Assembly (NCBI RefSeq): GCF_000966975.1 | Contig: NZ_JZWV01000046.1 | Coordinates: forward strand, 1-10,305 | Direction: 5' to 3' | Source of the DNA: Streptomyces katrae | GTDB taxonomy: Bacteria > Actinomycetota > Actinomycetes > Streptomycetales > Streptomycetaceae | DNA: 10,305 nt | Part shown: positions 7,842-10,305 of the stretch, in pieces | Layout: the number at the start of each line of letters is the position of its first letter | Numbering within the stretch: position 1 is the first letter of the stretch | Translations under genes and position numbers: made by a program | Notes under the pieces: generated by a model | What the model saw: only the letters and a program-made list of their open reading frames with translations | Told to the model about the DNA's origin: nothing | Database searches by the model: none

Positions 7842-7867
7842 ATACCCTGTCCGAAACATGAACAAAC
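7842..7867 (-). promoter_or_regulatory. SigB-type stress promoter of the 53-aa gene
   Basis: On the minus strand GTTT (7867 to 7864), 16 nt and GGGTAT (7847 to 7842) match the S. coelicolor SigB consensus GNNT-N14-16-GGGTAC/T at every defined position. Transcription would start near 7835, about 60 nt before the ATG at 7773. Confidence 0.6.
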
Positions 7868-7882
7868 CACCCCGAAGGGGTG
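7868..7882 (-). terminator. Terminator of the darcynin-family gene
   Basis: On the minus strand CACCCC, a TTC loop and GGGGTG form a 6-bp stem followed at once by GGTTTGTTC, a T-rich tail. It lies 11 nt after the stop codon at 7893. The T-rich tail is also the -35 of the next promoter. Confidence 0.65.
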
Positions 7883-7892
7883 CCGCGCCCGC

Positions 7893-8261
7893 TCATGCGC
7901 GGGCCTCCGTGGCCGGGGTTGTCCCGGGGGCCGGGGCGAGGTGGTGCTCGTAGGTCTGGAAGCCGTCCCGGACGCCGAGGATGACCTCGCCGAGGACGAG
8001 GTGGCCGTCGTGGATGAGCGGGGTGTCGCGCAGGGCCTCGATGAGGAAGTAGTACGCGCCCAGGTCCTCGGTCTCCAGCACGGCGAAGTCGGAGAAGCGG
8101 CCGCTGAAGGCCTCGGCGTCGAAGAACCGGGCCGTGACGCGGTCCGCGTACCGGGCGAACACCGGCTCGATGTGCGCGGCACGCATGCGGTTGCGTTCCT
8201 CGCGCGGCAGCGCCAGCCAGCGCGGAGTGAGCGTGTAGGTCAGCACGATGCCGTACGTCAT
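7893..8261 (-). CDS. Darcynin-family protein
   Basis: A 122-aa protein starting MTYGIVLTYTLTPRWLALPRE. The stretch ARFFDAEAFSGRFSDFAVLE, then LGAYYFLIEALRDTPL and ending GVRDGFQTYEHHL, matches what I recall of the darcynin family, a small domain of unknown function. There is no signal peptide or membrane segment. ATG 8261 is preceded by GGGGGA at a suitable distance. It is transcribed away from a TetR regulator 95 nt off, the classical layout for a repressor and its target. The last 15 residues (PAPGTTPATEARA) look unstructured. Its reaction, if any, is unknown; a ligand-binding or small-molecule-modifying role is only a guess from the TetR neighbour. Confidence 0.82.
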   Translation of the reverse strand: MTYGIVLTYTLTPRWLALPREERNRMRAAHIEPVFARYADRVTARFFDAEAFSGRFSDFAVLETEDLGAYYFLIEALRDTPLIHDGHLVLGEVILGVRDGFQTYEHHLAPAPGTTPATEARA

Positions 8262-8270
8262 GAGTCCCCC

Positions 8271-8330
8271 AAAGTGAATTGTTTACACCGTTAACTCTAA
8301 TGAGAAGCTAAAGTGATACCCGTTAACTTT
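8271..8330. promoter_or_regulatory. Paired operator-like repeats between the darcynin and TetR genes
   Basis: Two copies of a composite element are present: AAAGTGA (8271-8277) with CCGTTAACT (8288-8296), and AAAGTGA (8310-8316) with CCGTTAACT (8320-8328). The palindromes GTTAAC are 32 bp apart, about three helical turns. The second copy also forms AAAGT-N11-ACTTT. They are likely binding sites for the TetR protein encoded alongside. Confidence 0.55.
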
Positions 8331-8335
8331 GTCAA
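8307..8335 (-). promoter_or_regulatory. Candidate promoter of the darcynin gene
   Basis: On the minus strand a perfect TTGACA (8335 to 8330) is followed after 17 nt by TTTAGC (8312-8307), a poor -10; TTAGCT at 18 nt is an alternative. The element overlaps the right-hand operator repeat, so a bound TetR dimer would block it. Confidence 0.4.
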
Positions 8336-8356
8336 GGGGAGGACGGGACCACGGCG

Positions 8357-9076
8357 ATGACGGACACCTCGGGGGCTGCCGCGGGCAGGCGCCGCCACCG
8401 CGTGCGCGAGGAGGCCCTGGCCGATGCGATGCGCATCGCCCGGCGGCTGCTGGTCGAGGAGGGGCCGGCGGCGGTGACGGTCCGGGCGGTCGCCCGGGAG
8501 ATGGGCCTGACGGCTCCGGGCCTGTACCGGTACTACGCCGGGCACCGGGAGCTGGTCCAGGCCCTGGTCTCCCACCTGTACGACGAACTCGCCGCCGCCC
8601 TGGCCGCAGCCCGCGAACGGCAGCCCGCCGACCGGCCCGGGCCGCGGCTGCGCGAGGTCGCCCGTGAACTGCGCCGCTGGGCGCTGGCCCACCCCAACGA
8701 GTTCACCCTGCTGTTCGCCAAGCCCGTGGCGGACGCCGACACCGCACCCGGGGCCGCCGCCCACGACCCCAGCTGGCGCTTCGGGACGGTCGTCCTCGGC
8801 CTCATGGTCGAACTCTGGCGCCGCGGCGGCGTACGGGTGCCCGCGGACCTGGACCCGGGCTGGGCGGCGCAGCTGGAGGAGGTGCGCGAACACCTGTCGG
8901 GAGAGCCCGTGCCCCTGGAGGCGATCTATGTCTTCGTCGCCTCATGGGCCCGTCTGTACGGGGCGGTGGCGGTGGAGGTCTTCGGGCACCTCGACTTCGC
9001 CCTCACCGACCCCGGGCCCCTCTTCGAGCACACCGTCGACGACGTCCTCGCGATGCTGGGCGACCCGGCCGCCTGA
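8357..9076 (+). CDS. TetR/AcrR family transcriptional repressor
   Basis: A 239-aa DNA-binding regulator. The N-terminal helix-turn-helix covers about residues 18-66, with TVRAVAREMGLTAPGLYRYY as the core, close to the family consensus. The C-terminal ligand domain contains ARLYGAVAVEVFGHLDFAL, typical of the WHG-type TetR C-domain. TetR proteins usually repress a divergent neighbour and themselves until an effector binds; here the neighbour is the darcynin gene. GGGGAGG (8336-8342) lies 14 nt before ATG 8357, a longer gap than usual, but no better start is in frame. The stop codon begins a 17-bp tandem repeat. The effector cannot be inferred. Confidence 0.94.
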   Translation: MTDTSGAAAGRRRHRVREEALADAMRIARRLLVEEGPAAVTVRAVAREMGLTAPGLYRYYAGHRELVQALVSHLYDELAAALAAARERQPADRPGPRLREVARELRRWALAHPNEFTLLFAKPVADADTAPGAAAHDPSWRFGTVVLGLMVELWRRGGVRVPADLDPGWAAQLEEVREHLSGEPVPLEAIYVFVASWARLYGAVAVEVFGHLDFALTDPGPLFEHTVDDVLAMLGDPAA

Positions 9077-9111
9077 CCGCCTGGCGGGGGTGACCGCCTG
9101 GCGGGGGTGAC
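9074..9111. repeat. 17-bp tandem repeat starting at the TetR stop codon
   Basis: TGACCGCCTGGCGGGGG occurs at 9074-9090 and 9091-9107, and TGAC follows at 9108-9111. Each unit contains the inverted repeat CCGCC-TG-GCGG, so transcripts could form two small hairpins in a row, which may act as a terminator for the TetR gene. The first unit begins with its TGA. Confidence 0.8.
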
Positions 9112-9161
9112 GGAAGTCTTACGGTGCGGTGCGGGAGACGCCGTCGGCGGGTGGGGTTCCG

Positions 9162-9167
9162 TAACGT
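9162..9167 (+). promoter_or_regulatory. Possible -10 box for a leaderless epimerase transcript
   Basis: TAACGT fits TAnnnT and ends 7 nt before the A of ATG 9175. No Shine-Dalgarno sequence is visible before that ATG, so the transcript may start at the start codon. No good -35 box is seen. Confidence 0.3.
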
Positions 9168-9174
9168 CCCGGGC

Positions 9175-10236
9175 ATGCGAGTTCTCGTTACAGGAGGAGC
9201 CGGTTTCATCGGCTCGCACGTGGTGGCCGTCCTGGCAGCCGGGGGGCACACGCCCGTGGTGCTGGACGCCTTGTTGCCCACCGCCCATCCGGATGCTCCC
9301 GAGCTGCCGGACGCCGAGTTCGTCCGGGGTGACGTGCGGGACGCGGAGGCGGTGGGGCGGGCCCTGCGCGGTGTGGACGCCGTGTGTCATCAGGCCGCGA
9401 TGGTGGGCCTGGGGAAGGACTTCGCGGACGCGCCGGAGTACGTCGCCTGCAACGACCTGGGGACGGCGGTGCTGCTGGCCGGGATGGCCCGGGCGGGGGT
9501 GCGGCGGTTCGTGCAGGCCGGGTCGATGGTGGTGTACGGGGAGGGGCGGTACGAGTGCCGCGAGCACGGAGTGGTGCGGCCGGGCCCGCGGGCGGTCCCG
9601 GATCTGGAGGCGGGCCGGTTCGAGCCGTGCTGCCCGCGGTGCGGGGCCGAGCTCGTCCCCGGCCTGGTGGACGAGGACGCGCCGGCGGATCCGCGGAACG
9701 TGTACGCGACGACGAAGCTCGCGCAGGAGCACCTGGCCGCCGCCTGGGCGCGGTCGAGCGGTGGTACGGCCGTGTCGCTGCGGTACCACAACGTGTACGG
9801 GCCGGGGATGCCGCGCGACACCCCGTACGCGGGTGTCGCCTCCTTCTTCCGGTCCGCGCTGGCCCGGGGGGAGGCCCCGCGGGTCTTCGAGGACGGCGCG
9901 CAGCGGCGGGACTTCGTGCACGTGCGGGACGTGGCCCGGGCGAACGCGGCGGCCCTGGCCGGTGTCGAAGGGCTGCCGGACGGCGGGCACAGGGCGTACA
10001 ACGTGGGCAGCGGCGATCCCCACACCGTGGGGGAGATGGCCGCCGCGCTCGCGGCCGAGCACGGCGGCCCGGCTCCCGTGGTCACGGGGGAGTTCCGGCT
10101 GGGCGACGTCCGGCACATCACGGCGGACTCGGCCCGGCTGCGCCGTGAGCTGGGCTGGCGGCCCGAGGTCACGTTCGCCGAGGGCATGGCCGAGTTCGCC
10201 CGGGCCGGCCAGCGGGCCCCGGTCCGGGCCGGGTAG
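9175..10236 (+). CDS. NAD-dependent sugar epimerase/dehydratase (extended SDR)
   Basis: A 353-aa extended short-chain dehydrogenase/reductase. The N-terminal Rossmann motif is TGGAGFIGSH (6-15), the cofactor-region strand is AEFVRGDVRDAEAV, the active-site Ser lies in QAGSMVVYGEG (114-124), and the catalytic YATTK is at 177-181. RYHNVYGPGMP and DFVHVRDVA are typical of nucleotide-sugar epimerases. An insertion at about 125-172 carries C128 and a CCPRC cluster (152-156). This resembles dTDP-L-rhamnose 4-epimerase-type enzymes as I recall them, but the substrate is not established. ATG 9175 is chosen because the Rossmann fold begins there; an upstream ATG at 9124 adds an Arg-rich stretch. No ribosome site is seen, so it may be leaderless. 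The following genes are outside the window. Confidence 0.92.
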   Translation: MRVLVTGGAGFIGSHVVAVLAAGGHTPVVLDALLPTAHPDAPELPDAEFVRGDVRDAEAVGRALRGVDAVCHQAAMVGLGKDFADAPEYVACNDLGTAVLLAGMARAGVRRFVQAGSMVVYGEGRYECREHGVVRPGPRAVPDLEAGRFEPCCPRCGAELVPGLVDEDAPADPRNVYATTKLAQEHLAAAWARSSGGTAVSLRYHNVYGPGMPRDTPYAGVASFFRSALARGEAPRVFEDGAQRRDFVHVRDVARANAAALAGVEGLPDGGHRAYNVGSGDPHTVGEMAAALAAEHGGPAPVVTGEFRLGDVRHITADSARLRRELGWRPEVTFAEGMAEFARAGQRAPVRAG

Positions 10237-10243
10237 CCCGGCC
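10227..10243. terminator. Inverted repeat centred on the epimerase stop codon
   Basis: GGCCGGG (10227-10233) and CCCGGCC (10237-10243) form a perfect 7-bp stem whose 3-nt loop is the TAG stop. It may stabilise the 3' end or terminate transcription. The remaining 62 nt of the window are GGCCGG-rich with no gene visible. Confidence 0.3.
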
Positions 10244-10305
10244 GGAGCGCACGGGCCGGCCGGGGCCGGCGCGGATGCCGGAGCATGCGGGCCGGTTGGG
10301 GTCGG

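Noticed and set aside
8316..8321. GGGTAT on the minus strand upstream of the darcynin gene as a SigB-type -10
   Set aside because: There is no GNNT at 14-16 nt upstream. The bases are better explained by the operator repeat.
9390..10286. A 298-codon minus-strand frame opposite the epimerase
   Set aside because: It is Ser/Arg/Pro-rich without a domain and overlaps a well-supported SDR gene.

Overview
The window looks like chromosome of a Streptomyces or a close actinomycete. GC content is very high, codons end mostly in G or C, ribosome binding sites are GGAGG-type, and several protein families are typical of the genus: a PAS/PP2C/HATPase regulator, DUF5335, darcynin, and an Hsp20 starting MLMRTDPF like Streptomyces Hsp18. 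I saw no tRNA, rRNA, CRISPR array, insertion sequence or attachment site.

Layout. (1) 1-5572, minus strand, read right to left: a PAS-PP2C(SpoIIE)-HATPase phosphatase/anti-sigma-type regulator, an uncertain 73-codon ORF, a two-domain VOC protein, then dnaK, grpE and dnaJ (dnaJ runs off the left edge). The DnaK looks like a second, accessory DnaK rather than the housekeeping one. (2) 5573-5837: a divergent control region holding a HAIR-like palindrome (the HspR operator type) that overlaps the -35 boxes of promoters facing both ways, followed by a 5' leader with a possible 11-codon leader peptide. (3) 5838-7538: an intact hsp20, a convergent DUF5335 gene and a second hsp20 broken by a one-base frameshift. 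(4) 7612-9076: a 53-aa protein behind a SigB-type promoter, a darcynin-family gene, and a divergent TetR regulator with paired repeats between the last two. (5) 9175-10236: an NAD-dependent sugar epimerase with a Cys-rich insertion, probably unrelated to the stress genes.

How it fits together. Most of the window reads as a protein-damage and stress locus. Hsp20 proteins hold unfolding clients, DnaK/GrpE/DnaJ refold them, and the PP2C/HATPase protein could tie the locus to a SigB-like stress sigma factor through anti-sigma partner switching. Two kinds of control are visible: a HAIR-like site at the centre, and GNNT-N14-16-GGGTA promoters on the small gene and, more weakly, on DUF5335. Shared regulation is an inference from sequence motifs and gene order.
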